From contig CAZYTM010000002.1 in NCBI GenBank assembly GCA_964649725.1, forward strand, positions 310,001-374,000: DNA of 64,000 nt. The letters are read 5' to 3'. The stretch comes from CAZYTM01 sp964649725. GTDB lineage: Bacteria > Desulfobacterota > Desulfuromonadia > Geobacterales > Geobacteraceae. Shown piece by piece: positions 18,637 to 26,365 of this stretch (positions within the stretch are counted from its first letter, which is position 1; the number at the start of each line of letters is the position of its first letter). Made by a program: the position numbers and the translations under genes. The notes under the pieces are model-generated. The model was not told the DNA's origin. It did not search any database and saw only the letters and a list, made by a program, of their open reading frames with translations.

Positions 18637-20259
18637 TTAAGACGCCAGCTTGAACTGCCCTACCAGTCGCTGCAGATCTTCGGCCAGCTGGGCCAGCTGG
18701 CTGGCGGCCGAAGCCGACTCCTGCGCCCCCTTGGCGGTCTCCTGCACCACCTCGGTGATCTGCTGGATGTTGTTGGTGATCTCGCTGGTGGTGGCGGTCT
18801 GCTCTTCCGCAGCTGTGGCGATCTGGCTCACCTGCATGGTGACATTCTGCACCTGATCGAGGATCTGCTGCAACGCCTCACCAGACTTGGCTGCGCCGGT
18901 CGTCCCCTGCTCCACCTCGTGGACCCCCTCTTCCATGGCAGACACCGCACCTTTGGTCTCCAGCTGGATCGCCTTGATCATCTCGCCGATCTCCCGGGTA
19001 GCCTTGGTGGTCCGCTCTGCCAGGGCCCGAACCTCGTCAGCCACCACTGCAAAGCCGCGACCCTGCTCACCGGCCCGGGCCGCTTCAATGGCGGCGTTCA
19101 GAGCCAACAGGTTGGTCTGGTCGGCGATATCCTCGATGGTGCCGATGATAGCGCCGATCTGGTCGCTCCTGGCACCAAGGCTCTCCACCGTCTGTGCCGC
19201 AGTCCTGACCCGCATGGCAATCCGCGACATGCCGTCGACCGTCTCCTGTACCACCCCTACGCCACTGCTTGCCGACTCGCTGGCATGTTTCGCCCCTTCT
19301 GCCACCATACAGCTGTTCTGAGCTATCTCGCTGGAGGTAGCCGCCATCTCCTCACTGGCGGTAGCTACAGTGCCGGCCTGACAGGCGACCTCTTCGGCGC
19401 CGGTGGCGATCTGCACTGCGGTCGACTGCAGCTGGTTGGAAGCCGAAGCTACCTGCAGCGTGGTCTGGGAGACATTGAAGATCACTTTATGCAACTTGTC
19501 CATAAAGAGGTTGAACCAGCGGCACGCTTCGGCTATCTCGTCCCCCCCCTTGTCATCGAGCCGTTTGGTCAGGTCCCCTTCCCCCTGCGCCACATCCTGG
19601 AGCATCTCGCTGAGACTGCCGACCGGTTTGAGTATGCTGCGTATAATCCAGAGTGATACAGCAAAGATGATTGCCAAACCAAGCAAGCCGATCAATACAC
19701 CTTTGATGATGGTCCTCTGCATATCGGCATCGAATTGCTTGTCCGATTGTTCTGCCTGCTTACCCATCTCATCGTTCAGTTTGATCATATTGCCACGTAT
19801 CAGCATTACCCGTTTGTCCAATTCGTGATCCAGCGCCTTGATCTCAGGAGTCATGTCACTGGTCGCTTTCAGTAAAGGCTGCAACTTCTGTTCATAGAGA
19901 GTGACCAGCTCGCTGGCAGCCTGCTGGGCTTCGCCAACAAGAGCCTTCTGCTCCGGGGTATTGACAATCTTGGCAACCTTCTCCAACCGCTCCAGGTTGC
20001 TAGTCTTGGCCTCGCTCCACTCCTTGGCACTCTTCTCCATATCCCGATTTATCACAGAATCGGCGATCCGGGCATAGAGTCCATAACCGACCCTGGTGGC
20101 AGCCATGCTAAGCTCGGCATTCTTCATGGCAGTGGCCCCATGGTCCTGCTCCTGTTGTAGACCTAGCAAACCGAGATAATTGCTGCCTACCAACAATAAC
20201 ACCAGCAGCGCCACAACACCACAGTTCAGCAACAACTTCCCCTTGATGGTTCTAATCAT
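18637..20259 (-). CDS. Methyl-accepting chemotaxis protein 3
   Basis: A 540-residue chemoreceptor. The N-terminal helix (LLLNCGVVALLVLLLVGSNY) and a second helix near residue 195 (LIGLLGLAIIFAVSLWII) frame a helical sensor that is unrelated in detail to that of its neighbour. HAMP and the signalling domain follow. The last 220 or so residues match chemoreceptor 2 almost exactly, whereas the linker before it (ASASNQLQSTAVQIATGAEE) is closer to receptor 1, so it looks mosaic. Confidence 0.95.
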   Translation of the reverse strand: MIRTIKGKLLLNCGVVALLVLLLVGSNYLGLLGLQQEQDHGATAMKNAELSMAATRVGYGLYARIADSVINRDMEKSAKEWSEAKTSNLERLEKVAKIVNTPEQKALVGEAQQAASELVTLYEQKLQPLLKATSDMTPEIKALDHELDKRVMLIRGNMIKLNDEMGKQAEQSDKQFDADMQRTIIKGVLIGLLGLAIIFAVSLWIIRSILKPVGSLSEMLQDVAQGEGDLTKRLDDKGGDEIAEACRWFNLFMDKLHKVIFNVSQTTLQVASASNQLQSTAVQIATGAEEVACQAGTVATASEEMAATSSEIAQNSCMVAEGAKHASESASSGVGVVQETVDGMSRIAMRVRTAAQTVESLGARSDQIGAIIGTIEDIADQTNLLALNAAIEAARAGEQGRGFAVVADEVRALAERTTKATREIGEMIKAIQLETKGAVSAMEEGVHEVEQGTTGAAKSGEALQQILDQVQNVTMQVSQIATAAEEQTATTSEITNNIQQITEVVQETAKGAQESASAASQLAQLAEDLQRLVGQFKLAS

Positions 20260-20577
20260 GACTACACCTCCTGCCTGTACCGGCCTTTCGCATTATTTAC
20301 TCTCTGCAACAATCTCCTAGGCATATTCTACATTCTCTACGAGACATAATTTTTGACAGAGAGATAACCATTATTTCTTATTCAATGGGAAATCAGCGTA
20401 AAGAGTAGTTAGTTATCTGACAAACTTATCGGGGAAATACCAAGGGGCTTTAGCAATTTTTTCGGACCCCCCTGCCACTCTTATTTGGCTTGCGCTCGCC
20501 AGGGGGGTATGATAATGAGTAGAGAAATGTATGGGGGTACCCTTGTTACCGATAATCTGCAGTAATGGAGAGAGAGC
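20260..20577. other. Intergenic region upstream of aguA with an inverted repeat
   Basis: 318 bases without a gene between divergent chemoreceptor and agmatine genes. An inverted repeat ACCCCCCTG/CAGGGGGGT (20466-20509, about 25-base loop) lies 70 bases before aguA. Its role is unclear; I saw no known riboswitch core and no convincing promoter pair. Confidence 0.4.
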
Positions 20578-21603
20578 ATGACCCGCCGGCTTCCGGCCGA
20601 ATGGGAGGAGCAGGATGGTGTGCTGCTGGCCTGGCCCCATGCAGCAACAGACTGGCAAACCTCTCTGAATGAGGTGGAACCGGTCTTTGCCGCCATCGTC
20701 GCTGCCATCAGCCGCTTCGAGCAAGTCATCCTGGTGGTGTCTGACGAGCTGTCGGTGCAACAGCAGCTCGCCAGAAGCGGTACCCTGGCGGAGCGGGTCA
20801 GGCTCTTCAGGCTGCCGAGCAACGACACCTGGGCCCGTGATTTCGGCCCGCTAACTGTAGTGGGTGAGGGGGGACCGCAGCTGCTCGACTTCGCTTTCAA
20901 CGGCTGGGGGCTCAAATTTGCGGCTGACCAGGACAACCAGCTGAGCCGCCGGCTCCATGCCGCAGGGGCATTTGGCGCCACCCCGTTGAGCAGTGCAGCT
21001 CTGGTGCTGGAGGGGGGGAGTATCGAAAGTGACGGTAACGGCACAATCCTCACCACCAGCGAATGTCTCCTGAGCCCGAACCGGAATCCGCACCTCGACC
21101 GTGGCAGGGTCGAGCAGGCGCTCTTCGAGCAGTTCGGTGCCGAGCGGCTCCTCTGGTTGGAGAACGGTTACCTGGCAGGCGATGACACCGATTCGCACAT
21201 CGATACCCTGGCGAGACTGGCACCGGATGAGACGATCGTCCATGTATCCTGTACTGACCCGGCTGACGAGCATTATCCAGCCATCAGCGCCATGGTCGAA
21301 GAGCTGCAGAATTTCCGCACCAGGGAAGGTCAGCCTTACCGTCTCCTGCCGCTACCCTGGCCAGCAGCCAGGTTTGATGCAGAGGGGGGACGACTGCCAG
21401 CCACCTATGCGAATTTTCTGGTGATCAATGGCGCCGTACTGGTGCCGACCTACCGGGACCCGGCCGATGCCGCGGCACTGGCAGTCATCGGCGAGGCGTT
21501 CCCTGGGAGAGAGATAATAGCAATCGATTGCCTGCCGCTGATAATCCAGCACGGTTCGCTGCACTGCGTCACCATGCAGCTGCCTAAAGGAGTCCTGCCA
21601 TGA
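20578..21603 (+). CDS. aguA: Agmatine deiminase
   Basis: The enzyme converts agmatine to N-carbamoylputrescine and ammonia, the first step of the arginine-decarboxylase route to putrescine. The 341-residue length fits the porphyromonas-type peptidylarginine deiminase family. The N-terminal PAEWEEQDGVLLAWP, the central NDTWARDFGPL, the GHIDT-like DSHIDTLARL and the C-terminal active-site Cys in SLHCVTMQLPKG are all present. GGAGAG precedes the ATG. It overlaps aguB by four bases. Confidence 0.95.
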   Translation: MTRRLPAEWEEQDGVLLAWPHAATDWQTSLNEVEPVFAAIVAAISRFEQVILVVSDELSVQQQLARSGTLAERVRLFRLPSNDTWARDFGPLTVVGEGGPQLLDFAFNGWGLKFAADQDNQLSRRLHAAGAFGATPLSSAALVLEGGSIESDGNGTILTTSECLLSPNRNPHLDRGRVEQALFEQFGAERLLWLENGYLAGDDTDSHIDTLARLAPDETIVHVSCTDPADEHYPAISAMVEELQNFRTREGQPYRLLPLPWPAARFDAEGGRLPATYANFLVINGAVLVPTYRDPADAAALAVIGEAFPGREIIAIDCLPLIIQHGSLHCVTMQLPKGVLP

Positions 21604-22484
21604 GTAAACTGACCGTTGCCCTGGTCCAGCAACGCTGCAGCGACAGCAAAGAGAGTAATCTGGCCCGCAGCATCGAGCAGATCCGCTCTGCAGGCAGGCT
21701 CGGGGCCGGACTGGTGGTTCTGCAGGAGTTGCATGCCGGTCCCTACTTCTGCCAGCAGGAGGATACCCGCTTTTTCGACCTGGCCGAGCCGATCCCCGGG
21801 CCAACCTCTGAGCTTCTCGGCAAAACAGCCAAAGAGTGCGGCCTGGTGCTGGTCACCTCGCTCTTTGAAAAGCGGGCCGCCGGACTCTATCACAATACCG
21901 CCGTGGTATTTGAGAGCGACGGGAGCATCGCCGGCAGCTACCGGAAGATGCATATCCCGGACGATCCCGGCTTCTACGAGAAGTTCTACTTCACCCCCGG
22001 CGATCTCGGTTTTCAACCGATCAGCACCTCGGTCGGCAAACTCGGGGTGCTGGTCTGCTGGGACCAGTGGTATCCGGAAGCAGCCCGGCTGATGGCGCTG
22101 GCTGGAGCCGAACTGCTCATCTACCCGACCGCCATCGGCTGGGATCCGGATGACACTGCCGAGGAACAGGCGCGCCAACTCGACGCCTGGCAGACGGTGC
22201 AGCGCGGCCATGCCATTGCCAATGGGCTGCCGCTTATAAGCGTCAACCGGGTCGGTTTCGAGCCCGACCCCTCTGGCGTGGGGAGGGGGATCAGGTTCTG
22301 GGGGGGGAGTTTTGTCGCCGGACCACAGGGTGAATGGCTAGCCAGGGGGGGGGATGACGAGGAGGAGTTGCTGCTGGTGGAGCTGGACCGGAGCCGGACC
22401 GACTCTGTCCGCCGCATCTGGCCCTTTCTCCGCGACCGCCGCATCGACGCCTACGGCGACCTGTTAAAACGTTACCGGGATTGA
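21600..22484 (+). CDS. aguB: N-carbamoylputrescine amidase
   Basis: A nitrilase-superfamily amidase that releases putrescine, CO2 and ammonia from N-carbamoylputrescine, completing the pathway begun by aguA. The Glu-Lys-Cys triad is visible in VVLQELHAG, YRKMHIPDDPGFYEKFYF and GVLVCWDQWYPEAAR. At 294 residues it is full length. Coupled to aguA through ATGA, so the two enzymes are made together. Confidence 0.95.
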   Translation: MSKLTVALVQQRCSDSKESNLARSIEQIRSAGRLGAGLVVLQELHAGPYFCQQEDTRFFDLAEPIPGPTSELLGKTAKECGLVLVTSLFEKRAAGLYHNTAVVFESDGSIAGSYRKMHIPDDPGFYEKFYFTPGDLGFQPISTSVGKLGVLVCWDQWYPEAARLMALAGAELLIYPTAIGWDPDDTAEEQARQLDAWQTVQRGHAIANGLPLISVNRVGFEPDPSGVGRGIRFWGGSFVAGPQGEWLARGGDDEEELLLVELDRSRTDSVRRIWPFLRDRRIDAYGDLLKRYRD

Positions 22485-22491
22485 GAAAAAG

Positions 22492-23442
22492 CTAGACTAC
22501 CCGGATGATGAACTCCGGGCAGGCGGCACCACAGTAACCGCAGAGGACACAGGTCGATTCATCTACCCTTGCCTTCCCCTCTTCCATCCTTAATGCATCA
22601 TTGACGCAGGCGTCGACACAGTTCCCGCACCCTTTGCAGAAACGTTCCATAATCCGCAAACTCCGTCTTCGGCTCTCCAGCTCCTGCCAGACGGAATCGG
22701 CTGCTGTGCCGTCACTGAACAGAGCTATATTGGCATCTATCTCCGCTTCAGAGAGCATGCCAAGCGCCACCCCCTGCACCCCGGTGAGCCCCATGACGAA
22801 ACGGATACTCTGTCGCGCCGAGCTGATCAGGTTACCTCCGGCCAGCGCCTTCATGGCATATACACCCTTGCCGGCCGCGGCACAGGCAGCTATGGCAGCA
22901 GCCATCTCTGCCGGAGAACCGTCCAGAATACCCATCCCGGTCCGGTTTATCAGCGGATGGACCACCTCTATCTCAGGCCGGGAAGCAGCAGCGCGTATGG
23001 CGCAGATATAGTGGGAAGAGAGCCCGACATGGGCGATCTTCCCCTCTTCTTTCAGCCGCAGCAGTTCAGCCAGCGGCTCGGCACGGTCAATGAACGGGTC
23101 AGCGATGCGGGCCGCATGCAGATGGACGATTTCGAGCCGCTCCCGCCCCAGTTCCCGCAACCCCTTTTCTACATGGGCACGGGCCTCGGCAGCAGTCGGC
23201 GCATGGGTTTTGCTCGCAATCACCAGATCCCCGCGAAACCCCTTTAACCCTTCCCGGATATGGGGGAAACTGCCATATATCTCCGCGGTATCGAGCATGG
23301 TCACCCCATGCTCCAGGGCATGACGGATAAGTCTCCCTGCCACGACAGGCTCCAGGTTCGCCTGCAAAGGGCCGAGCGGCAGGGTGCCGTAGATCAGCGG
23401 AGCGACCCGCAGGCCGGTGTTACCCAATGTTATCTGACGCAT
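22492..23442 (-). CDS. Aldo/keto reductase with C-terminal ferredoxin domain
   Basis: The first 250 or so residues form an aldo/keto reductase barrel, with the tetrad region DTAEIYGSFPH (Asp, Tyr), VIASKTHA (Lys) and IVHLHAA (His). The C-terminal 60 residues carry two [4Fe-4S] motifs, CKGCGNCVDAC and CVLCGYCGAAC. Such fusions are common in anaerobes, probably for ferredoxin-linked rather than NADPH-only reduction. The substrate is unknown. Convergent with aguB, seven bases apart. Confidence 0.88.
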   Translation of the reverse strand: MRQITLGNTGLRVAPLIYGTLPLGPLQANLEPVVAGRLIRHALEHGVTMLDTAEIYGSFPHIREGLKGFRGDLVIASKTHAPTAAEARAHVEKGLRELGRERLEIVHLHAARIADPFIDRAEPLAELLRLKEEGKIAHVGLSSHYICAIRAAASRPEIEVVHPLINRTGMGILDGSPAEMAAAIAACAAAGKGVYAMKALAGGNLISSARQSIRFVMGLTGVQGVALGMLSEAEIDANIALFSDGTAADSVWQELESRRRSLRIMERFCKGCGNCVDACVNDALRMEEGKARVDESTCVLCGYCGAACPEFIIRVV

Positions 23443-23548
23443 AATTTTCCACCTGCAGAGATTTTACCCTGATTTTCATTAAGATTCCAGAGCAGTCTAT
23501 TTGAAATAGCAAAGAAATGCAACTGTCGGCAGGGTGGCTTAAATAGTA

Positions 23549-23569
23549 AAGGGGGGGAATCCCCCCCTT
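23549..23569 (-). terminator. Terminator after the Spy/CpxP-like gene
   Basis: The stem AAGGGGGGG/CCCCCCCTT lies 13 bases downstream of the stop at 23582; on the minus strand it runs into TTTACTATTT. Confidence 0.7.
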
Positions 23570-23581
23570 CACTCTGGCAAC

Positions 23582-24049
23582 CTAATTCCCCGGCGGCATC
23601 GACCCAGGGAGAGGGGGCTTGCCGGTATTGCTGCGCAATCGCTCGTCACGCCACGCCTTGGCTTTGCTCCGCATATCGTCGGAAATTTTCTGCTGTTCCG
23701 GATTGAGCAGTTCACGGATCTTGTCGTTGGTTGTCTGGCGGAGTTCCTGGGACTTGGCCCGTTGCTGGTTGCGGCTCAGGTTTCCGTCCCCCCAGATCGA
23801 TCTGATCTGGTTCTGCTCCTCCTGCAACAGCGGCAGGATCTTCCCCTTCTGCTCATCAGTGAGTTTGAGCCGGCGATCGATCTTGTTCAGCCTTTCCAAT
23901 GCATTATCCCTGACTCGTCGCTCCCCGTCACGCACCATCCCCGGGCCACCCCCCCGCACCTGACCGACCTCAGCGAATGCCGGCAGAGTGACTACCGGCA
24001 ATGCAGTCATAATGGCCGAGAGTGTCAACAACCTGATCAGCTTATTCAT
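23582..24049 (-). CDS. Periplasmic Spy/CpxP-like protein
   Basis: A 155-residue exported protein: signal peptide ending near PAFA, then a highly charged helical domain with LTDEQKGKILPLLQEEQNQI, which resembles the LTxxQ motif of Spy/CpxP periplasmic chaperones, and a Pro-rich tail. Family membership is based on the motif and helical composition only. A role in envelope stress or protein folding is inferred. GGAGC precedes the ATG. Confidence 0.6.
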   Translation of the reverse strand: MNKLIRLLTLSAIMTALPVVTLPAFAEVGQVRGGGPGMVRDGERRVRDNALERLNKIDRRLKLTDEQKGKILPLLQEEQNQIRSIWGDGNLSRNQQRAKSQELRQTTNDKIRELLNPEQQKISDDMRSKAKAWRDERLRSNTGKPPLPGSMPPGN

Positions 24050-24138
24050 CTTACGCTCCTTTCATGCGTCAAAGCATCTTCTGTCAGAAAAATATTATAC
24101 CGCAGAAATAACGCAAAGGGTCACATAGTTTTTCGACA

Positions 24139-24165
24139 AAAAAAAGGCAGCGCTAATGCGCTGCC
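24139..24165 (-). terminator. Terminator of the four-gene membrane operon
   Basis: The perfect stem GGCAGCGC/GCGCTGCC with a four-base loop is followed by eight T on the minus strand, 33 bases past the stop at 24198. Confidence 0.92.
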
Positions 24166-24197
24166 ATAACAGAGGGGATTTTCTCTCAACAAAGAGA

Positions 24198-25247
24198 TCA
24201 GTATTTGACCTCTTTTGCTGTCTTGGCCGGGCCGTTCATTCTGATGGCCGCAGCAAACTCCATCCAGAAGATCAGGTATATCGAGATCATAAGTGACAGG
24301 CCGATGTTGGAATTCTCGGGTCCGAGGGCCTTGGCCAGGATCGGCGAGGCAAAGCCGGCGCCAAGGGTACCGGTAGCCCGCTCCAGCAGGTAGAAGACCG
24401 GCAGGGTAAGCAGGGTGCCGACCAGCATGATCGCTATGCCCCGGCCACGTTTGATCCAGTAGCGTGGGGAGAAGCCGTACATACGCATGAAGATTACTAC
24501 CCAGATGATCCAGACCGAATAGTCGACCGCTGCATCAGGGAGGGCCAGCTTGTTCTTCACCAGCACCACTTCCAGGATAGTGACCGCCAGAAGGAGGGTG
24601 AACATCCAGGAGAACTTCTCGTTGGCCTGGGTCTGCCAGTTGCGGCTGTCCGGTGCTGCTGTCTCCTGGATAGAGTGATTATGGGTGCCGAGTGCCGAGA
24701 AGAGGATGGCGAACCAGATACCGGCGTTATGGAAGAGGAGCGAGGCATGATTACCCGCCACGTTGGCGATACGCGACATCGGATCACGGGCAAAATCGGC
24801 GGCGATCCTCATCAGGAAGAGGTTGACGACAATGGAGCAGACCATTATCACAGTTACCGTGAATATCCTTCGTGGCAACAGATATGGATCGACACGGTCG
24901 GGGAAGCCCAGTATGAAGGCGAACCAGATCAGGAACATGATCAGCGGGATGCCGAAGCAGATGCCGTAGACCGATTCACCGGCAAAGTCGCCAGCCTGGG
25001 CATAGATGATATAGTTATTAGTCGGGTCGGCATCGGTATTGGCTGCCTTGACCACGTCTCTGGGGACCTTCTTCACATGGGGGAGCAGCCCCATCATGTA
25101 CCACCCTTTATCACCCTGGGTAGTATCGACGACCCAGTACTGGTCGCCCATCATTTCGTCGAGCCCCTGGAAGATCCGCATTGAGAAAGTGGCGCAGAGC
25201 GTGACCACTACCAGAAGCAATATGGCTTGGGATATTTTCATCGGCAT
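24198..25247 (-). CDS. Eight-helix membrane protein, unknown family
   Basis: A 349-residue protein with an N-terminal helix (SQAILLLVVVTLCATFSM), about 70 presumably extracytoplasmic residues, then some seven further hydrophobic helices. Candidate cofactor or metal ligands are His residues at helix ends: VAGNHASLLFHNAG and SALGTHNHSI. I recognise no family. AGGAGG nine bases before ATG 25247 fixes the start and overlaps the stop of the 83-residue gene, so the genes are coupled. Last gene of a four-gene operon that ends at a strong terminator. Confidence 0.75.
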   Translation of the reverse strand: MPMKISQAILLLVVVTLCATFSMRIFQGLDEMMGDQYWVVDTTQGDKGWYMMGLLPHVKKVPRDVVKAANTDADPTNNYIIYAQAGDFAGESVYGICFGIPLIMFLIWFAFILGFPDRVDPYLLPRRIFTVTVIMVCSIVVNLFLMRIAADFARDPMSRIANVAGNHASLLFHNAGIWFAILFSALGTHNHSIQETAAPDSRNWQTQANEKFSWMFTLLLAVTILEVVLVKNKLALPDAAVDYSVWIIWVVIFMRMYGFSPRYWIKRGRGIAIMLVGTLLTLPVFYLLERATGTLGAGFASPILAKALGPENSNIGLSLMISIYLIFWMEFAAAIRMNGPAKTAKEVKY

Positions 25248-25260
25248 GGTATGTCCCCTC

Positions 25261-25512
25261 CTATTCTTTATGAGTGGTCCAGAACATCGACACTGCATTG
25301 GCCGCAAAGAGACCATACAGCCACATCGTGTTCCAGGCCGGGCCAGACCAGCTGCTACCGCGACCGCCACCGACAACGCCGGAGGCTACCACAATGCCGA
25401 TCAGGGAGGTGAAGGCCACCATCGCCACGGAGCGCAGGATTGCGCTGTTACGCCAGGTGTGCCGCTCAAGGTCTTCGATACGGGCCAGAAGTTCAAGCTC
25501 TTTTTCGCTCAT
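25261..25512 (-). CDS. Small membrane protein (83 residues), operon partner
   Basis: The first 25 residues are charged and helical (SEKELELLARIEDLERHTWR). Two hydrophobic segments follow (VAMVAFTSLIGIVVASGVVG and AWNTMWLYGLFAANAVSMFW) around a Gly/Ser-rich loop. No family recognised. AAGGAG lies seven bases before the ATG, inside the coding sequence of the 40-residue gene, with which it overlaps by 20 bases in another frame. It is probably a subunit of the complex built by the neighbouring membrane proteins. Confidence 0.72.
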   Translation of the reverse strand: MSEKELELLARIEDLERHTWRNSAILRSVAMVAFTSLIGIVVASGVVGGGRGSSWSGPAWNTMWLYGLFAANAVSMFWTTHKE

Positions 25513-25615
25513 CGCTCTTCTCCTTTACTATTGAGATAAGTACGAAAACGGTTGCTGCGGCAACTGCAGAGGTAAAGTACATTCCGTGTAGATGCAGACA
25601 AAGATTGTAAAGCAT
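25493..25615 (-). CDS. 40-residue single-helix membrane protein
   Basis: A short gene: ATG at 25615, preceded by GGAAGGAG about eight bases upstream, 40 codons, TGA at 25493. The product starts MLYNLCLHLHGMYFTSAV, continues as one hydrophobic helix (AAATVFVLISIV) and ends in a charged tail (KEKSDERKRA). It overlaps the 83-residue gene by 20 bases and follows the Cys-rich gene by 16 bases. Size and context suggest a small subunit of a membrane complex. The His/Cys residues near the N-terminus could bind metal or haem. Confidence 0.65.
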   Translation of the reverse strand: MLYNLCLHLHGMYFTSAVAAATVFVLISIVKEKSDERKRA

Positions 25616-25631
25616 GGTCATTCTCCTTCCG

Positions 25632-25823
25632 TTAGCATTTAACCAAATCTAGTATCTCACCTGGAAACCGTTCCGCCAGTTCTTGATATTTAAGGCATTC
25701 CTTGTATCGGCAGCTGCAGTAGCGGATGATCACGTTCACATCATAGGGTGATATGTAGCCGCACCCAACATCACAGTAATCATCGCTTTTGCCGTAGAAG
25801 GGACAGACTATGCCTTCCTTCAT
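25632..25823 (-). CDS. Cys-rich 63-residue protein
   Basis: A soluble protein of 63 residues with seven cysteines at positions 7, 17, 21, 36, 38, 43 and 63 (motifs YCDVGCGY and YCSCRYKEC), a likely metal or Fe-S binding arrangement. I do not recognise the family. First gene of the operon with the 40-, 83- and 349-residue membrane proteins. A sigma54-type promoter lies about 115 bases upstream (25939-25954). GAGGTACTT before the ATG is a modest ribosome site. Confidence 0.7.
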   Translation of the reverse strand: MKEGIVCPFYGKSDDYCDVGCGYISPYDVNVIIRYCSCRYKECLKYQELAERFPGEILDLVKC

Positions 25824-25834
25824 AAGTACCTCTT

Positions 25835-25924
25835 ATGTTAAGCCGTCAGGCTTGTTGGCACATGGGGTGGAAGCCCGGGGAGGTCGTCACCAGCCCTTAC
25901 TTCTACCCATGCTGCAAGGAGTAA
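25835..25924 (+). CDS. Possible 29-residue antisense peptide
   Basis: A plus-strand frame ATG...TAA opposite the leader of the Cys-rich gene. The codons are strongly GC-ending (GAG GTC GTC ACC AGC, TAC TTC TAC), like real genes here, and the product has a metal-site look: one Cys-Trp-His, then SPYFYPCCKE at the end. No ribosome site is visible and the region also forms an inverted repeat, so this may be chance. Confidence 0.25.
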   Translation: MLSRQACWHMGWKPGEVVTSPYFYPCCKE

Positions 25925-25938
25925 CTGATTTACTCTAG

Positions 25939-25954
25939 AGCAACCGTCGTACCA
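25939..25954 (-). promoter_or_regulatory. Sigma54 promoter of the Cys-rich/membrane operon
   Basis: The minus strand reads TGGTACGACGGTTGCT, matching the sigma54 consensus TGGCACG-N4-TTGCW at all but one position, with GG and GC separated by exactly ten bases. Predicted transcription starts near 25928, about 105 bases before the first gene. Confidence 0.75.
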
Positions 25955-26052
25955 ATTTCGTAAAATATTGTCTCTTTGTTAAATCAAACAATAATATCAG
26001 GTAGTTATAAATTAGCACTGCAGTCTGTCCTGCTCACTGTCGTACCCCGGTT

Positions 26053-26068
26053 TTTGCAGCCATGCAAA
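26053..26068. promoter_or_regulatory. Palindrome TTTGCA-N4-TGCAAA, site 1
   Basis: A perfect 16-base dyad centred about 132 bases upstream of the predicted sigma54 start at 25928, the usual distance for an enhancer-binding protein site. Two identical-arm copies follow at 26203 and 26232. Confidence 0.7.
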
Positions 26069-26158
26069 ACATCCCACCCCCCTGCTCTGCTCATATGAAA
26101 GGGGTTACTCTAACCGGTGGCTGCGTCACAACCTCCATTAAATTATTTTTACTTAGCA

Positions 26159-26305
26159 TTTCGGACAGTTAGACAAATCCGCCCGAATTTCAGGCAAAAC
26201 GATTTGCACCACTGCAAAGGCGAAAAATCGATTTGCATTTATGCAAATCCAAGTCACTGCAAAAATAATCTTTTGTTTTCGAACATTTAGACAGTTTGGG
26301 CGGAC
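26159..26305. repeat. Pair of 27-base direct repeats around the palindromes
   Basis: TTTCGGACAGTTAGACA at 26159 and TTTCGAACATTTAGACA at 26278 are the conserved starts of two imperfect 27-base copies set 119 bases apart. They bracket palindromes 2 and 3. No gene lies here. Confidence 0.55.
26203..26247. promoter_or_regulatory. Palindromes TTTGCA-N4-TGCAAA, sites 2 and 3
   Basis: Two perfect dyads at 26203-26218 and 26232-26247, with centres 29 bases apart; site 3 extends to GATTTGCATTTATGCAAATC. A further half-site TGCAAA lies at 26258. Together with site 1 they form an operator cluster between the response regulator gene and the operon it may control. Confidence 0.72.
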
Positions 26306-26323
26306 TACAGAGGTCGGCTTGTG

Positions 26324-26343
26324 GGGCGCAGTGGGCTGCGCCC
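26324..26343 (-). terminator. Hairpin after the response regulator gene
   Basis: The stem GGGCGCAG/CTGCGCCC lies 23 bases past the regulator stop at 26366. There is no T-run, so it may be a weak or factor-dependent stop. Confidence 0.45.
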
Positions 26344-26365
26344 GGCAGGTTATACTGGCAGCAGG

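Noticed and set aside
20440..20577. Riboswitch in front of the agmatine deiminase gene
   Set aside because: Apart from one inverted repeat I found no guanidine or other known riboswitch core sequences.
25800..25912. Minus-strand mini-frame MGRSKGW with TGA readable as selenocysteine
   Set aside because: No ribosome site, poor codon bias and no SECIS-like hairpin at the expected position. The plus-strand frame has better coding signals.
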